Positions 9,559-20,061 of a stretch of 58,797 nt of DNA are shown here, one piece after another; position 1 is the first letter of the stretch, and each line of letters starts with the position of its first letter. The stretch is from Azoarcus sp. (lineage in GTDB: Bacteria > Pseudomonadota > Gammaproteobacteria > Burkholderiales > Rhodocyclaceae), in assembly GCA_031274995.1 (NCBI GenBank), contig JAISPJ010000102.1, positions 1 to 58,797 of the forward strand. Direction: 5' to 3'. The translations under genes and the position numbers were made by a program. Below the pieces are notes generated by a model. It was not told where the DNA came from and did not search any database. It saw nothing but the letters and a program-made list of their open reading frames with translations.

Positions 9559-10230
9559 TCATTGTCCTTCTGCCCCGGCAGGCGCAGCGGGTCCTTCGGG
9601 CGCTTCCTTTTCGGCGGCCATCTTTACCAGCATCATCCGATCTTCGTGACGAACGGCAACCTGCGACTCCGGCGAAATGTACTTCTCGGAATACGGGCCC
9701 GAGCGACGGCGCAACGTCAGGGATACCGCCGCAATCATCGCTACCAGCAACACCAGCGCCGCAAGCTCGAACGGATAGGCATATTCGGTATAGAGCACCC
9801 GGCCCAGCTCACAGATGTTGTTGCCGCACGCAACAGGCGTGGCCTGACCGGTGATGGTCGCCGCTGCCGCAGGCATCGGTTTGCCGCCAAAGCCATTTGC
9901 CAGCACCAGGCCCATTTCGACAGCCAGCAACACGCCAACAGCCGCTCCCATCGGCAGGTATTTCCAGAACCCTTCGCGCAGGTGGGCGAAATCGATATCG
10001 AGCATCATCACCACGAACAGGAAGAGCACCATCACCGCGCCGACATAGACCATGATAAGCACGATGGCGAGGAATTCGGCGGACAGCAGCAGCCAGACAC
10101 CCCCGGCGCTGAAAAACGCCAGCACCAGGAACAACGCCGCGTACACGGGGTTACGCGCGGTAATGACCCCCAGCCCGGCCAAGACGAGGACTGTCGCGAA
10201 AAAATAGAAAATGAAGGTTGAAAATTCCAT
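9559..10230 (-). CDS. nuoJ: NADH-quinone oxidoreductase subunit J
   Basis: A protein of 223 residues with five predicted membrane segments. The third carries the family motif [20 protein letters not shown]. The C-terminal tail after residue 190 is hydrophilic and Ala/Pro/Glu-rich, as in other betaproteobacterial NuoJ. I chose the ATG at 10230 because AGGGGAG lies four bases upstream; the frame could open five codons earlier with GTG, which would overlap the preceding small secreted-protein gene. NuoJ normally follows nuoI directly; here a 163-codon gene separates them. Confidence 0.95.
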   Translation of the reverse strand: MEFSTFIFYFFATVLVLAGLGVITARNPVYAALFLVLAFFSAGGVWLLLSAEFLAIVLIMVYVGAVMVLFLFVVMMLDIDFAHLREGFWKYLPMGAAVGVLLAVEMGLVLANGFGGKPMPAAAATITGQATPVACGNNICELGRVLYTEYAYPFELAALVLLVAMIAAVSLTLRRRSGPYSEKYISPESQVAVRHEDRMMLVKMAAEKEAPEGPAAPAGAEGQ

Positions 10231-10241
10231 GACTCCCCTGC

Positions 10242-10733
10242 TCACATTTTCCTGCTATGGCTGTCCAGCCTCTCACTATGGCTGTTCAGCCACTGGACAC
10301 GTTCAGCCACGCGTTCTTTACCTTCAACCGGATTGCCCATGCAAAATCCGGCCTCGAACTCTTTTGACCCTCTGCGCGCAAGAAACAGCACGTAGGTCTT
10401 GCCCTTCTGCAACTCAAAGTAATAGTCATATTCGCCAAAATGCCTGGGAACGAAAATACGTACGTTGCCTGCTACTTTTTCTTTCCATGACTGAAGAACT
10501 TTTACATTCGCATTGAGCCGTTCAGCTTTCTTCACCACTTTGCTGACCGTGACAAGCGCCACAACATCAGCATTGTCATAAAACCTGACGTGAACAAAGT
10601 CATCGGCGCTATTAGCCCCATTGGCGTCATCATATGAAATTACAGCCGACTTCGATATATCACAAACACAAGCGGATGCCCACGAAGGCATCAATAACGA
10701 CGACAGCACGAAAAGAGCAAAAAACCGTTTCAT
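10242..10733 (-). CDS. Small secreted protein, TIMP/NTR-like, inserted between nuoI and nuoJ
   Basis: A protein of 163 residues from ATG 10733, which has GGTGAG about seven bases upstream; a GTG at 10745 overlapping the nuoI stop is the alternative. Residues 1-21 are a signal peptide (KRFF, hydrophobic core, SWASA). Cleavage at ASA would put Cys-Val-Cys at the mature N-terminus. The rest resembles the bacterial TIMP/NTR-like beta-barrel pattern: NADVVALVTVSKVV, VKVLQSWKE, a VRIFVP strand, LQKGKTYVLFLAR, and a last cysteine in FEAGFCMGN. In animal TIMPs the CxC N-terminus chelates the zinc of the target protease; bacterial versions have no settled role. Family assignment is by pattern, not alignment. 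Lipoprotein processing is less likely because the -3 residue is Ala. It is not a complex I subunit in any known operon. Confidence 0.7.
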   Translation of the reverse strand: MKRFFALFVLSSLLMPSWASACVCDISKSAVISYDDANGANSADDFVHVRFYDNADVVALVTVSKVVKKAERLNANVKVLQSWKEKVAGNVRIFVPRHFGEYDYYFELQKGKTYVLFLARRGSKEFEAGFCMGNPVEGKERVAERVQWLNSHSERLDSHSRKM

Positions 10734-10741
10734 CCGATGTC

Positions 10742-11227
10742 TCACCGATACTTGGCATCCGCCGCTTTGGCCGCTTCGATCTGATCCTTGAAGCGATCCC
10801 CTGTCGCCAGCAGCATCTTCTTGGTGTAATAAAGATCGCTGCGTTCCTCGCCGTGATAGTCGAAAATCTGCGTCTCCACAATGGCATCCACCGGGCAGGC
10901 TTCCTCACAGAAGCCGCAATAGATGCACTTGCTGAAATCCATGTCGTAGCGGGTCGTGCGCCTCGAACCATCCTCGCGTTCGCCAATTTCGATGGTGATC
11001 GCCATTGCCGGGCAGACCGCCTCGCACAACTTGCAGGCGATACAACGCTCCTCGCCGTCCGGGTAGCGCCGCAACGCATGCAACCCCCGAAAACGCGGAC
11101 TCAACGGCGTTCTTTCCTCGGGGAACATTTGTGTGAGCTTGCGCCGGAAGAAATGGCGTCCGGTCAGCGCCAGCCCCTTGAACAGTTCCTTGAGGAACAG
11201 GCTTCCAATGTAATCCCTGGCTCCCAC
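10742..11227 (-). CDS. nuoI: NADH-quinone oxidoreductase subunit I (2x 4Fe-4S)
   Basis: A protein of 161 residues in the peripheral arm of complex I that carries clusters N6a and N6b near the membrane. Two ferredoxin motifs are intact: [16 protein letters not shown] at about residues 62-77 and [16 protein letters not shown] at about 101-116. The N-terminal amphipathic region ([14 protein letters not shown]) contacts the membrane. It lies 19 bases after nuoH. Its stop overlaps the GTG that could start the small secreted-protein gene. Confidence 0.97.
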   Translation of the reverse strand: MGARDYIGSLFLKELFKGLALTGRHFFRRKLTQMFPEERTPLSPRFRGLHALRRYPDGEERCIACKLCEAVCPAMAITIEIGEREDGSRRTTRYDMDFSKCIYCGFCEEACPVDAIVETQIFDYHGEERSDLYYTKKMLLATGDRFKDQIEAAKAADAKYR

Positions 11228-11246
11228 GGCCTATCCCTTTACCTTG

Positions 11247-12308
11247 TTATTTCCAGATCGACAGCGGAGACATCATCCACCCCGCCACCACCACGACCCA
11301 CACTATTGTGATCGGAACGAACACTTTCCAGCCCAGACGCATGACATGGTCGTAGCGGAAACGGGGGAAAGTGGCGCGTACCCACAAGAAGACGAACAGG
11401 AAGAACGCCGTCTTCAAAGCCAGCCAATGGAACCCGTCCGGCATAAAACCCACCGGAGAGAGCCAGCCGCCGAGGAACAGGATCGAGGTCATTACAGACA
11501 CCAGAATCATGTTCGCATACTCGGCCAGGAAAAACAGCGCGAAGGCCATGCCCGAATACTCGACCATATGCCCGGCAACGATCTCGGATTCGCCTTCCAC
11601 CACGTCGAACGGCGCCCGGTTGGTCTCCGCGAGGCCGGAGACGAAATAGATCACGAACATCGGCAGCAGTGGCAACCAGTTCCATGACAGGAAGCCGAGT
11701 CCCATGCTGGCGAAGGTACCCTCTCCCTGCCGGGTGACGATATCTGTCATGTTGAGGCTCGATGAGATCAGCAACACGCAGATCAGCGCGAAGCCGAGCG
11801 AAACCTCGTAGGACACCATCTGCGCCGTCGCCCGCATCGCGCCAAGGAAAGCATACTTGGAGTTCGATGCCCACCCCGCGATGATGATGCCGTAGACCTC
11901 TATCGAAACAATCGCCACCAGGTAGAGCAAACCGGCGTTGATGTCGGCCACCACGACGCCCTTGTCGAGCGGAACCACCGCCCAGGCCGCCAGCGAAGGC
12001 GCGATGGCGAGAATCGGGCCAATGACGAAAAGCGCCTTGTTGGCCCCGCTCGGAATGATGACTTCCTTGAGAAGCAGCTTGACCGCGTCGGCAATCGGTT
12101 GCAGCAGTCCCAGCGGCCCGACCCGGTTCGGCCCGACACGCAACTGGATGGCGCCGATGACCTTGCGCTCGAAATACGTGAGATAGGCCACGCACAGCAT
12201 CAGCGGCGCGAGCAGGGCGACAATCGTTATCAGTGCCCACACCGCAGGCCAGAGTGGCCCGAAAAGCGGCTCCAGAAGGTTTCCAAGCATTTGCTTTATC
12301 GCGTCCAT
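11247..12308 (-). CDS. nuoH: NADH-quinone oxidoreductase subunit H
   Basis: A membrane subunit of 353 residues that forms much of the quinone-binding chamber at the junction of the two arms. Start ATG at 12308-12306 (MDAIKQMLG) overlaps the nuoG stop by one base (TGATG), which decides it; the frame itself is open much further upstream inside nuoG. Motifs: [24 protein letters not shown] (positions about 38-61), [35 protein letters not shown] and a C-terminal LRWGWK-like stretch ([11 protein letters not shown]). Confidence 0.97.
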   Translation of the reverse strand: MDAIKQMLGNLLEPLFGPLWPAVWALITIVALLAPLMLCVAYLTYFERKVIGAIQLRVGPNRVGPLGLLQPIADAVKLLLKEVIIPSGANKALFVIGPILAIAPSLAAWAVVPLDKGVVVADINAGLLYLVAIVSIEVYGIIIAGWASNSKYAFLGAMRATAQMVSYEVSLGFALICVLLISSSLNMTDIVTRQGEGTFASMGLGFLSWNWLPLLPMFVIYFVSGLAETNRAPFDVVEGESEIVAGHMVEYSGMAFALFFLAEYANMILVSVMTSILFLGGWLSPVGFMPDGFHWLALKTAFFLFVFLWVRATFPRFRYDHVMRLGWKVFVPITIVWVVVVAGWMMSPLSIWK

Positions 12309-14665
12309 CAAAGTCGCTCCGCGCTCAATTCGCCATGCAGTGGACCAAGCGCCACGGTAGATGCGTGCGCGGCGGCAATGCGGATACAACCAAGAGCAAG
12401 GTTCTCGTCCGCTTCGACTCGCAGTTCGACGCTCTCCCCGGTTCTTCCCCTGACCCGCACCCTGCTGGCGGCGGGCTGCACACCCAAGGCCGCCATCGTC
12501 GCCGACGGCATCCTTGCCACGGGCGGCGCGGCATCGGCAGTTTTTTGCAGCGAAGCTGCGCGCCGCACCAGCGGATCGGTGAAATAAACCGGCACATCGG
12601 CAACCCGCTGGAAAACATTGGCGCGTGCCGCAGGGGGCTCGGCCACCGGCACGTCGCCGATGGCGTTGTTGAGCCGGGCATAGCAACTGCTGTTACCGGT
12701 CAGCGCCTCATCACGCACGGCTTCGATATTGTCTTGTTCAAAACCAGGCAATTCGAGCAGGTTGCCCAACACCCGCAGGATTTTCCAGCCCGGACGGGCT
12801 TCTCCGCGCGAATGTGTCGAAGCCTCGAAACTCTGCACGTCCCCGATGCAATTCACGAAAGTTCCCGGTGTCTCGGTAAACGGGGCCAGCGGCAACAGCA
12901 CATCGGCAACCTGGCGCAAGACGGGGGAATCGAAGGCGCTGATGGCTACCACCAGCCGCGCACGGTTCATTGCATCCACCGCCGCAGCGCCGTCAGCGAA
13001 ATCGAGATCCGGTTCGGCCCCAAGCAGCAGGTAGGCATGGCGTGGCGATTCGATCATCGCCCGCGCGTCCAGCCCCTTTTCTCTTGGCACGGCCCCGGCA
13101 AAATACCCCCCCACGCTGTTGGCAGCTTCGCCAATGAAACCGAAGGAAGCCCCGGACAGGCGCGCAATCTCCTGCGCCCACAGGTGCAATTCGGCGGCAC
13201 GCGGATGCTGTTCGGCGAGATTGCCAAGCCATACTGCCGTCTTTTCGCCATCGGCAAGGCTTTTCGCAATGGCACGGGCATCGTCCGAAACCGTTGTCGG
13301 CACTCTCGCCGCCAGCGTATCCGAGAGCGCCTTGCCGGTTTTTTCCGCCAGCGCGGCAGCAATGGCGGCCAAGGTATCCACCATCCCGGAAGGCGCTACC
13401 AGCGCACGGGTCGCCATCGGCATCCGCCAGTCTTCGGCGTTCGGCCCCACGGTACACACCTCCAAACCATGGCGCAACGCGGAATGGCGCACTTTCTGCG
13501 CGAGCAACGGCGCGTCTTTGCGCAGAAAACTGCCGATGACCAAGATAGCGTTGAGACCGTGGACATCAGCCACAGTCATGCCAAGCCAGGGAATCCCGGA
13601 ACGCACGGCGTCCCCCCGGAAATCGTGGCGGCGCAGACGGAAATCGATATTTTCCGACCCCAGGCCGCGCGTCAGTTTTTGCAGCAGATAAAGCTCTTCA
13701 ACCGTTGAATGCGGGGAAGCCAGCGCGCCAAGCGCCTGCCCGCCCTGTTCGCTCACGATGGCGCACAGGGCGCTGGAAACGTGTGCAAGCGCGATTTGCC
13801 ACGATTCAGCATGCCAGCCTTCTCCGTTGCGCATCATCGGCGAAACCAGGCGCTGCTCGCTCGTGAGCGCCTCGTAGGAGAAACGATCCCTGTCGGCCAG
13901 CCAGCATTCATTGAGGTTGTCATTGTTCAGGGGCAGCACCCGCTTGACCACGTCGTTCTTTGTCTGGACGATGAGATTTGTTCCGAGCGAATCGTGCGGG
14001 CTGATTGAACTGCGCCGCGACAATTCCCAGGTACGGGCGCTGTAGCGGAACGGCTTGGAAGTCAACGCGCCAACCGGGCAAAGATCGATGACATTGCCGG
14101 AGAGTTCAGAATCGACCGCGCGTCCGAGGAAGGTCATGATTTCGGCATGATCGCCCCGGAACGCCTGCCCCAATTCCATTTCGCCGCCGATTTCGGCGGT
14201 GAATCGCACGCAGCGCGTGCAATTGATGCAGCGGCTGGCCTCGGAGGCAATCAGCGGGCCGAAGTTCTTGTTGACGAAGACGCGCTTTTTTTCCTGATAG
14301 CGCGCGCACGAGCCGCCATAGCCAACCGACAAATCCTGCAACTGGCATTCGCCGCCCTGGTCGCAGACCGGGCAATCCAGCGGATGATTGATGAGCAGGA
14401 ACTCCATAACCCCTTTCTGCGCCTGTACCGCCGCCTTTGAACGGGTCCAGACCTTCATGCCGTTGGTCACGGGCGTGGCGCACGCGGGCAGCGGCTTGGG
14501 GGCTTTTTCGACTTGCACAAGGCACATGCGGCAACTTGCCGCGATCGACAATTTTTTGTGATAGCAGAAATGGGGGATGTAGATGCCGGCCAGGGTCGCG
14601 GCATCCATCACGGTGCTGCCTACCGGAACCTGAACCGCCTTGCCGTCGATTTCAATGTCTAGCAT
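12308..14665 (-). CDS. nuoG: NADH-quinone oxidoreductase subunit G
   Basis: A protein of 785 residues, the large iron-sulfur subunit of the peripheral arm. The N-terminal 2Fe-2S domain has its cysteines in [15 protein letters not shown] and LPAC; the N5 motif [19 protein letters not shown] follows with its His ligand; the N4 motif is [10 protein letters not shown] with CPVGAL. After FRY the chain passes to the molybdopterin-like domain without the extra CxxC cluster N7 of E. coli, as usual for many bacteria. Start ATG at 14665 overlaps the nuoF stop (ATGCTAG), so the longer frame to 14722 is rejected. The C-terminal half is less conserved. Confidence 0.96.
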   Translation of the reverse strand: MLDIEIDGKAVQVPVGSTVMDAATLAGIYIPHFCYHKKLSIAASCRMCLVQVEKAPKPLPACATPVTNGMKVWTRSKAAVQAQKGVMEFLLINHPLDCPVCDQGGECQLQDLSVGYGGSCARYQEKKRVFVNKNFGPLIASEASRCINCTRCVRFTAEIGGEMELGQAFRGDHAEIMTFLGRAVDSELSGNVIDLCPVGALTSKPFRYSARTWELSRRSSISPHDSLGTNLIVQTKNDVVKRVLPLNNDNLNECWLADRDRFSYEALTSEQRLVSPMMRNGEGWHAESWQIALAHVSSALCAIVSEQGGQALGALASPHSTVEELYLLQKLTRGLGSENIDFRLRRHDFRGDAVRSGIPWLGMTVADVHGLNAILVIGSFLRKDAPLLAQKVRHSALRHGLEVCTVGPNAEDWRMPMATRALVAPSGMVDTLAAIAAALAEKTGKALSDTLAARVPTTVSDDARAIAKSLADGEKTAVWLGNLAEQHPRAAELHLWAQEIARLSGASFGFIGEAANSVGGYFAGAVPREKGLDARAMIESPRHAYLLLGAEPDLDFADGAAAVDAMNRARLVVAISAFDSPVLRQVADVLLPLAPFTETPGTFVNCIGDVQSFEASTHSRGEARPGWKILRVLGNLLELPGFEQDNIEAVRDEALTGNSSCYARLNNAIGDVPVAEPPAARANVFQRVADVPVYFTDPLVRRAASLQKTADAAPPVARMPSATMAALGVQPAASRVRVRGRTGESVELRVEADENLALGCIRIAAAHASTVALGPLHGELSAERL

Positions 14666-15978
14666 GACTGGCTCACGTAAATTTGGCTGCCGGCATCCTG
14701 CACAGCAGGAAGAACCAAGCATTTCTTGTTTTCGATGTGGTACCCGAACTCGTCGGCGAAATGCTTGACGAAGCTCTGCACCGGCCCTGCCGCCGCGTCA
14801 CCGAGCGCGCAAATGGTGCGCCCCGAGATGTTTTCCGCCACAGAGAGCAGCAAGTCGAGGTCTTCGGGCCGCCCGGCGCCATGCTCAATCCGGTGTACCA
14901 CGCGATACAGCCAACCCGTGCCTTCACGGCAGGGCGTGCACTGACCACAGGATTCCTCATGATAAAACCGGGACAAACGTTCCAGCGCCCATACCATGCA
15001 GGTGGTCTCATCCATGACGATCACCGCGCCGGAGCCGAGCATCGACCCCGCCCTGGAAATCGAGTCGAAATCCATCGTGCAGTCCATCATGATGTCGGCA
15101 GGAACCACCGGCGCGGAAGAGCCGCCCGGGATCACCGCCTTGAGCTTGCGCCCGCCACGCATTCCGCCTGCCATCGCCAACAGATCGGAAAACGGCGTGC
15201 CAAGGTTGATCTCATAATTGCCCGGCCTGCAAACATGGCCGGAAACCGAGAAGATTTTCGTGCCGCCGTTACCGGGCTTGCCCAGATTCATGAAAGCCTC
15301 GCCGCCCATCTTCATGATGAAAGGCACCGAGGCAAATGTTTCGGTGTTGTTGACCGTCGTCGGCTTGCCGTACAGCCCGTAGGAAGCCGGAAACGGCGGT
15401 TTGAAGCGCGGCTGCCCCTTCTTGCCTTCCATGGATTCGAGCAGCGCGGTTTCCTCGCCGCAGATGTAGGCTCCGTAGCCGTGATGCGCGAAGAGTTCAA
15501 AGGAAAATTCGCTGCCGAGGATATTCTGGCCGAGGAACCCGGCAGCGCGCGCTTCATCCAGGGCTTCCTCAAAACGCCGGTAAACCTCAAAAATCTCGCC
15601 GTGGATGTAGTTGTAGCCCCGCGTACAGCCCGTCGCATAGGCAGCGATGAGCATTCCCTCGATCACCGTGTGCGGGTTATGGCGCAGGATGTCCCGATCC
15701 TTGAACGTACCCGGCTCGCCTTCGTCTGAGTTGCAGGCCAGATATTTGTCGCCGGGGAAGGAGCGCGGCATGAACGACCACTTCAGGCCGGTCGGAAAGC
15801 CCGCGCCGCCGCGCCCACGCAGGTTCGAAGCCTTGAGCTCGGCGATGATGGTATCGGACGGCGTTTTTTCCGCGAGGATCTTGCGGAACGCTTCGTAGCC
15901 CCCCCGCGCGACGTAATCCTGAAGCCGCCAGGTACGGTCGCCGTCGAGGCCGGCGAGGATCAGTCTATGCTCGCTCAT
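14659..15978 (-). CDS. nuoF: NADH-quinone oxidoreductase subunit F (NADH/FMN site)
   Basis: A protein of 439 residues that binds NADH, FMN and cluster N3, the electron entry point of complex I. Motifs: [17 protein letters not shown] at about residues 50-66 (NADH/FMN), [30 protein letters not shown], and the N3 cluster [15 protein letters not shown] with a distal cysteine in TICALGD. The start ATG at 15978 forms an ATGA overlap with the nuoE stop. Normal length. Confidence 0.97.
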   Translation of the reverse strand: MSEHRLILAGLDGDRTWRLQDYVARGGYEAFRKILAEKTPSDTIIAELKASNLRGRGGAGFPTGLKWSFMPRSFPGDKYLACNSDEGEPGTFKDRDILRHNPHTVIEGMLIAAYATGCTRGYNYIHGEIFEVYRRFEEALDEARAAGFLGQNILGSEFSFELFAHHGYGAYICGEETALLESMEGKKGQPRFKPPFPASYGLYGKPTTVNNTETFASVPFIMKMGGEAFMNLGKPGNGGTKIFSVSGHVCRPGNYEINLGTPFSDLLAMAGGMRGGRKLKAVIPGGSSAPVVPADIMMDCTMDFDSISRAGSMLGSGAVIVMDETTCMVWALERLSRFYHEESCGQCTPCREGTGWLYRVVHRIEHGAGRPEDLDLLLSVAENISGRTICALGDAAAGPVQSFVKHFADEFGYHIENKKCLVLPAVQDAGSQIYVSQSC

Positions 15979-16454
15979 TGCTTCTCCAGGTCGGCCAGCA
16001 TCTGGTCGATTTTCTCGGTCGTCATGTGGCTGCACATATGATGGTTATTATGCAGCAGCACCGGCGCGTCCCCGCAAGCGCCCATGCATTCCCCTTCCTT
16101 GAGGGTGAAGTTGCCATCCGGCGTGGTTTCGTTGAAATCAATGCCCAGTTTCTTCTTCAGATACTCGGCCGCATGCACCCCGCCGGAAAGCGCACAGGGC
16201 AGATTGGTGCACACCGTGATCTTGTGGCGGCCCACGTACGTGAGGTCGTACATACCGTAAAAGCTCGCCACCTCCCAAGCGGCAATCGGCGGGACATCGA
16301 GATAACCGGCCACGAACTCAATGATCTCTCTCGGCAACCAGCCCTTTTCCTGCTGCGCGACGCGCAACGCCGACATGATCGCCGACTGCTTCTTGCCGGG
16401 CGGGTATTTGGCAATTTCCCGGTCTATCTGCTGTAACGATTCTTGACTTAGCAT
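15975..16454 (-). CDS. nuoE: NADH-quinone oxidoreductase subunit E (2Fe-2S)
   Basis: A protein of 159 residues with a thioredoxin-like domain carrying cluster N1a. Ligands are visible as C-x4-C in [12 protein letters not shown] and C-x3-C in [12 protein letters not shown]. The N-terminal three-helix part includes the typical [19 protein letters not shown] and [12 protein letters not shown]. Start ATG at 16454 (MLSQESLQ); the open frame continues upstream into nuoD but has no homology. It lies 37 bases after nuoD and overlaps nuoF by four bases. Confidence 0.97.
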   Translation of the reverse strand: MLSQESLQQIDREIAKYPPGKKQSAIMSALRVAQQEKGWLPREIIEFVAGYLDVPPIAAWEVASFYGMYDLTYVGRHKITVCTNLPCALSGGVHAAEYLKKKLGIDFNETTPDGNFTLKEGECMGACGDAPVLLHNNHHMCSHMTTEKIDQMLADLEKQ

Positions 16455-16491
16455 ATCTGGTTCTTCCGCGAAGCGTTCTCCGATCGGCGGC

Positions 16492-17745
16492 CTACCTGTC
16501 CACGTCGCCAAACACAACATCCAGCGTGCCCATGAGCGCCACCACATCGGCAATCATGTGCCCGCGCGCAAGCTCGTCCATCGCCGCCAGATGAATGAAG
16601 CCCGCCGAACGCAGCCTGATCCGATAGGGTTTGTTGGCACCATCCGAGATCGCGTAGACAGCGAACTCCCCTTTCGGATGCTCGATGGCGGCATATACCT
16701 CACCCTCGGGGACATGGAAGCCTTCGGAAAAAAGCTTGAAATGGTGGATCAACTCCTCCATGTCGCCCTTGATCTTTTCGCGCTTCGGCGGAGCCACCTT
16801 GTGGTCATCGGTAATGACCGGGCCGGGGTTATTTCGCAGCCATTCGATACATTGACGAATGATCCGCGTCGACTGGCGCATTTCCTCCATCCGGCACAGG
16901 TAACGGTCGTAACAGTCCCCGTTCTTGCCGACCGGAATATCGAAATCAAAACGGTCGTAGACCTCATAGGGTTGCTTCTTGCGCAAATCCCAGGCAATAC
17001 CCGAACCGCGCAGCATCGGCCCGGTAAAGCCCATCGCCAGCGCCCGTTCGGGAGACATCACGCCGATCCCCACGGTACGCTGCTTCCAGATGCGGTTCTC
17101 GGTAAGCAGCGTCTCGTAGTCGTCGCAGCATTTCGGGAAACGATCAAAGAAAGCCTCGATGAAATCGAGCAGCGACCCTTCACGCGCCGCGTTGAGTTCC
17201 TTGAGGCGGCTTTCGCTCTTGAAGCGGCTGGGTTTGTATTTGGGCATGGTATCGGGCAGGTCGCGGTAAACGCCGCCAGGCCGATAATATGCCGGATGCA
17301 TCCGCGCCCCGGACACCGCCTCGTAGACGTCGAACAGTTCTTCACGCTCACGGAAGGTGTAGAGGATCATCGTCATCGCGCCAATGTCGAAGGCGTGTGA
17401 GCCGATGAGCATCAAATGGCTCATGACGCGGGTTATTTCATCAAACATCACCCGGATGTACCGGGCGCGCTCTGGAACCTCGACACCAAGCAGCTTTTCC
17501 ACCGCCAGGCAGTAAGCGTGCTCGGTGCACATCATCCCCATGTAATCGAGCCGGTCCATAAAGGGCACGGACTGCAACCAGGTACGGGTCTCGGTGAGTT
17601 TTTCGGTTCCGCGATGCAGCAGCCCGATATGCGGGTCGGCGCGCTCGACGACCTCGCCATCGAGTTCGAGCACCAGACGCAACACCCCATGCGCCGCCGG
17701 GTGCTGCGGGCCAAAGTTGAGCGTGTAATTGCGAATCTCAGACAT
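16492..17745 (-). CDS. nuoD: NADH-quinone oxidoreductase subunit D
   Basis: A protein of 417 residues, the 49-kDa-type subunit that, with NuoB, forms the quinone site next to cluster N2. Motifs: [22 protein letters not shown] at the N-terminus with the quinone-site His, [29 protein letters not shown], and the C-terminal [16 protein letters not shown]. Start ATG at 17745 ([10 protein letters not shown]) overlaps nuoC by eight bases. Confidence 0.97.
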   Translation of the reverse strand: MSEIRNYTLNFGPQHPAAHGVLRLVLELDGEVVERADPHIGLLHRGTEKLTETRTWLQSVPFMDRLDYMGMMCTEHAYCLAVEKLLGVEVPERARYIRVMFDEITRVMSHLMLIGSHAFDIGAMTMILYTFREREELFDVYEAVSGARMHPAYYRPGGVYRDLPDTMPKYKPSRFKSESRLKELNAAREGSLLDFIEAFFDRFPKCCDDYETLLTENRIWKQRTVGIGVMSPERALAMGFTGPMLRGSGIAWDLRKKQPYEVYDRFDFDIPVGKNGDCYDRYLCRMEEMRQSTRIIRQCIEWLRNNPGPVITDDHKVAPPKREKIKGDMEELIHHFKLFSEGFHVPEGEVYAAIEHPKGEFAVYAISDGANKPYRIRLRSAGFIHLAAMDELARGHMIADVVALMGTLDVVFGDVDR

Positions 17746-18352
17746 GGCCGGTATCCCCGTAACCTGCTTCGCGCACGACGCGCGGCGCATTCTCGCGCGG
17801 CTCGATCGTCACCGGCTGGTAAATCACCCGTTCTGTCTCGGCGTCGTAACGCATTTCCGTGTACCCCGAAACCGGGAAATCCTTGCGCAGGGGATGTCCC
17901 ACAAAACCATAATCGGTCAGGATGCGGCGCAAATCGGTGTGGCCGGAATACATGATGCCGAACAAGTCAAACGCTTCACGCTCATCCCAGTTGGCGCTCG
18001 GCCACAGGTCGCAAACCGAATCGAGCACCGGGAAATTGTCGTCTATGGAAAATACCTTGAGGCGCAACCGCCAGTTATGTTCAATGGACAGCATGTGCAA
18101 AACCGTCGCAAAACGCCTGCCAGGCTCACACGCGGCCTTGCCATTGCCATAAGCCGAATAATCCACCCCGCAGAGATCCGCCAACTGTTCGAACCGCAAC
18201 TCGGCGTGATCGCGCAGGGTACGGGCAACCGCCAGATAATCTTCCGCACCCACCTCAATCGTGATCTCACCCCGGTCCTGGGCCAGCGAACGCAAACGTC
18301 CATCCAGAACAATCCGTAAAATCTGGCTCAGGCGCTCAAGTTTTGCACTCAT
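17738..18352 (-). CDS. nuoC: NADH-quinone oxidoreductase subunit C
   Basis: A protein of 204 residues, the 30-kDa-type peripheral-arm subunit. It carries the signature [38 protein letters not shown], here summarised by its ends: the ERE and DxxG elements and the HPLRKDFP stretch at about 145-152. Start ATG at 18352 (MSAKLERL), 17 bases after nuoB. NuoC and NuoD are separate here, unlike the E. coli fusion. Confidence 0.97.
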   Translation of the reverse strand: MSAKLERLSQILRIVLDGRLRSLAQDRGEITIEVGAEDYLAVARTLRDHAELRFEQLADLCGVDYSAYGNGKAACEPGRRFATVLHMLSIEHNWRLRLKVFSIDDNFPVLDSVCDLWPSANWDEREAFDLFGIMYSGHTDLRRILTDYGFVGHPLRKDFPVSGYTEMRYDAETERVIYQPVTIEPRENAPRVVREAGYGDTGHV

Positions 18353-18369
18353 TTGAACTCCATGTCGCT

Positions 18370-18849
18370 TTAGCGGCGCGCGATGGTGCTTGTGCGCCTG
18401 ATCTTGTTCTGAAGTTGCAGCAGGCCGTAAAGCAGGGCTTCGGCCGTGGGCGGACATCCCGGAACGTAAACATCGACGGGCACGATCCGGTCACAGCCGC
18501 GTACCACCGAATAGGAATAATGATAATAACCGCCGCCGTTCGCGCAGGAACCCATCGAAACCACCCAGCGCGGCTCGGCAAGCTGATCGTACACCCGGCG
18601 CATCGCCGGAGCCATCTTGTTGGTCAGCGTGCCGGCAACGACCATGACGTCGGACTGGCGCGGGCTGGCGCGGAAAATGATGCCGAAGCGGTCGAGATCA
18701 TAACGGGCCATCCCCGAGTGCATCATCTCGATCGCGCAACAGGCCAACCCGAAAGTTACCGGCCACAAGGAACCCGTGCGCATCCAGTTGATGACCGTGT
18801 CCATCGACGTGGTCACAAAACCTTCACGAAAAATGCCCTCGATACTCAT
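18370..18849 (-). CDS. nuoB: NADH-quinone oxidoreductase subunit B
   Basis: A protein of 159 residues that binds cluster N2, the last cluster before quinone. The cysteines are in [20 protein letters not shown] and [13 protein letters not shown], all intact. Start ATG at 18849, three bases after the nuoA stop. Normal length. Confidence 0.98.
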   Translation of the reverse strand: MSIEGIFREGFVTTSMDTVINWMRTGSLWPVTFGLACCAIEMMHSGMARYDLDRFGIIFRASPRQSDVMVVAGTLTNKMAPAMRRVYDQLAEPRWVVSMGSCANGGGYYHYSYSVVRGCDRIVPVDVYVPGCPPTAEALLYGLLQLQNKIRRTSTIARR

Positions 18850-18852
18850 GTC

Positions 18853-19227
18853 TCATTCCCAGTCAAGCGCGCCGTTCTTCCATTCAACGATGTAGCCGAT
18901 AATCAGGATGGCGAGAAACACCATGACCGCCCCGAACATGAACCACTCCGCCGCCTGAGCGGCGATGAACTCCTTGAACACCACCGCCCACGGAAAAAGG
19001 AACGCAATTTCAAGATCGAACAGGATGAAGAGGATGGCGATCAGGTAGTAGCGGACGTCGAACTTCATCCGGGCGTCTTCGAACGCATCGAAACCGCACT
19101 CATAGGCGGCCATTTTCCCCGCGCCTGGCCGGTTCGGCCCAAGCATCTTGCCAAGAAAGAACGGAACGACACCAAAAGCAAGGCCGATAAAAACGAACAG
19201 CAGAACCGGCAGATAGTTGTCCAGCAT
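18853..19227 (-). CDS. nuoA: NADH-quinone oxidoreductase subunit A
   Basis: The first gene of the nuo operon, 124 residues, three transmembrane helices at about 4-24, 67-88 and 94-114. The loop [19 protein letters not shown] holds the conserved cysteine of the ECG motif that lies near the quinone cavity, and [27 protein letters not shown] contains the conserved acidic residues of the second helix. It lies about 145 bases downstream of tRNA-Leu on the same strand. Confidence 0.97.
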   Translation of the reverse strand: MLDNYLPVLLFVFIGLAFGVVPFFLGKMLGPNRPGAGKMAAYECGFDAFEDARMKFDVRYYLIAILFILFDLEIAFLFPWAVVFKEFIAAQAAEWFMFGAVMVFLAILIIGYIVEWKNGALDWE

Positions 19228-19337
19228 GGCCTACCCTCCCCCATCGCATCTTGTTGTTCTCGTTACAACCTGAAACTCCGGCAGTCCGCGCGATGATTCA
19301 GGTTGCCATTCATTCTTTGTCTTTGGCAGTTCTTCAA

Positions 19338-19359
19338 ACAAGCGGTCATTCCCGCTTGT
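19338..19359 (-). terminator. Possible weak terminator behind tRNA-Leu
   Basis: An eight-base-pair perfect hairpin (ACAAGCGG/CCGCTTGT) with a six-base loop lies 12 bases after the CCA end of tRNA-Leu in the direction of transcription and is followed by TTTGAAG rather than a real T run. It could be a processing hairpin or a leaky terminator before nuoA. Confidence 0.4.
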
Positions 19360-19371
19360 CGCGTCAATCCA

Positions 19372-19456
19372 TGGTGCCGACGATGAGACTCGAACTCATA
19401 CGGCTGTCGCCACTACCCCCTCAAGATAGCGTGTCTACCAATTTCACCACGTCGGC
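19372..19456 (-). tRNA. tRNA-Leu (anticodon GAG)
   Basis: The 85-base minus-strand sequence folds as a class II tRNA. The acceptor stem GCCGACG pairs with CGTCGGC and is followed by an encoded ACCA. The anticodon stem CTATC/GGTAG encloses the loop TTGAGGG, giving anticodon GAG. A variable arm and the T loop GTTCGAGTC are present. The position between secG and nuoA is common in Betaproteobacteria. Confidence 0.96.
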
Positions 19457-19469
19457 GTAGCAGGCGGCG

Positions 19470-19498
19470 ATTTTATGTTCTTTTTACCCCGCATGCAA
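19470..19498 (-). promoter_or_regulatory. Predicted sigma-70 promoter of tRNA-Leu
   Basis: On the minus strand, TTGCAT (19498-19493) and TAAAAT (19475-19470) are separated by 17 bases. The -10 matches five of six consensus bases, the -35 three of six. The tRNA 5' end is 13 bases after the -10 box, the usual spacing for a short tRNA leader. Confidence 0.55.
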
Positions 19499-19627
19499 AG
19501 TGTCTCACGTCATATACAAAGCTCACCGCATTGTATAGACTGTGCGGCTTTTTGTCTCCAACGGCGTGGGCAGGCTTTAGCAACATATTTTATTTGATTG
19601 ATTTGGCTGATTATTTTTGCTGTTCAA

Positions 19628-20011
19628 CTATTCCGGGATCTCGCCCGCATTTCCTTTTCCGGCCGGCACGGTCCCGGGGACTGGCGCGGGAGCGGGAACG
19701 GGAATCGCGTCAGGAACGGTTTCGGCAGGGATTGAGACGCCTTCCATGATACTGGAAGGCGCTTTCGGCGCATGGCTTGCCAGATACGCCAGGCCCAGGC
19801 TGGTAATAAAAAACACCGTCGCCAGCACCGCCGTGGTCCGGCTCAGGAAATTGGCCGACCCGGACGACCCGAACAGGCTGCCCGAAGCGCCGCTGCCAAA
19901 AGCCGCGCCCATATCGGCACCCTTGCCGTGCTGCATCAGGACGAGGCCAATCACTCCAAGCCCCGCCAACACATGGACCAGCAACACCAGATTAAAAGCT
20001 GTAGTACCCAT
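19628..20011 (-). CDS. secG: Preprotein translocase subunit SecG
   Basis: A protein of 127 residues with two membrane helices (about 4-24 and 58-77) joined by the Gly/Ser loop GADMGAAFGSGASGSLFGSSG, the SecG signature. It is an accessory of the SecYEG channel. The C-terminal 45 residues are Pro/Ala/Val-rich (PVPAPAPVPGTVPAG), an extension common in Betaproteobacteria. ATG at 20011 is chosen over the TTG one codon upstream. tpiA lies 50 bases upstream on the same strand. Confidence 0.95.
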   Translation of the reverse strand: MGTTAFNLVLLVHVLAGLGVIGLVLMQHGKGADMGAAFGSGASGSLFGSSGSANFLSRTTAVLATVFFITSLGLAYLASHAPKAPSSIMEGVSIPAETVPDAIPVPAPAPVPGTVPAGKGNAGEIPE

Positions 20012-20061
20012 CAATACCTCAAAACCTCAAAAAAACCTCAAAAAAAAACACTATGGGGTGT

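Noticed and set aside
12233-13708. A 491-codon plus-strand open frame opposite nuoG
   Set aside because: It is antisense to the conserved nuoG gene, has a composition rich in Arg, Gln and His with no motif, and no ribosome binding site that I can support.
19510-19550. A hairpin-like stretch followed by TTTTT on the plus strand between tRNA-Leu and secG
   Set aside because: No plus-strand gene ends here, and on the minus strand, where the transcripts run, the T run is missing; it cannot be called a terminator with confidence.
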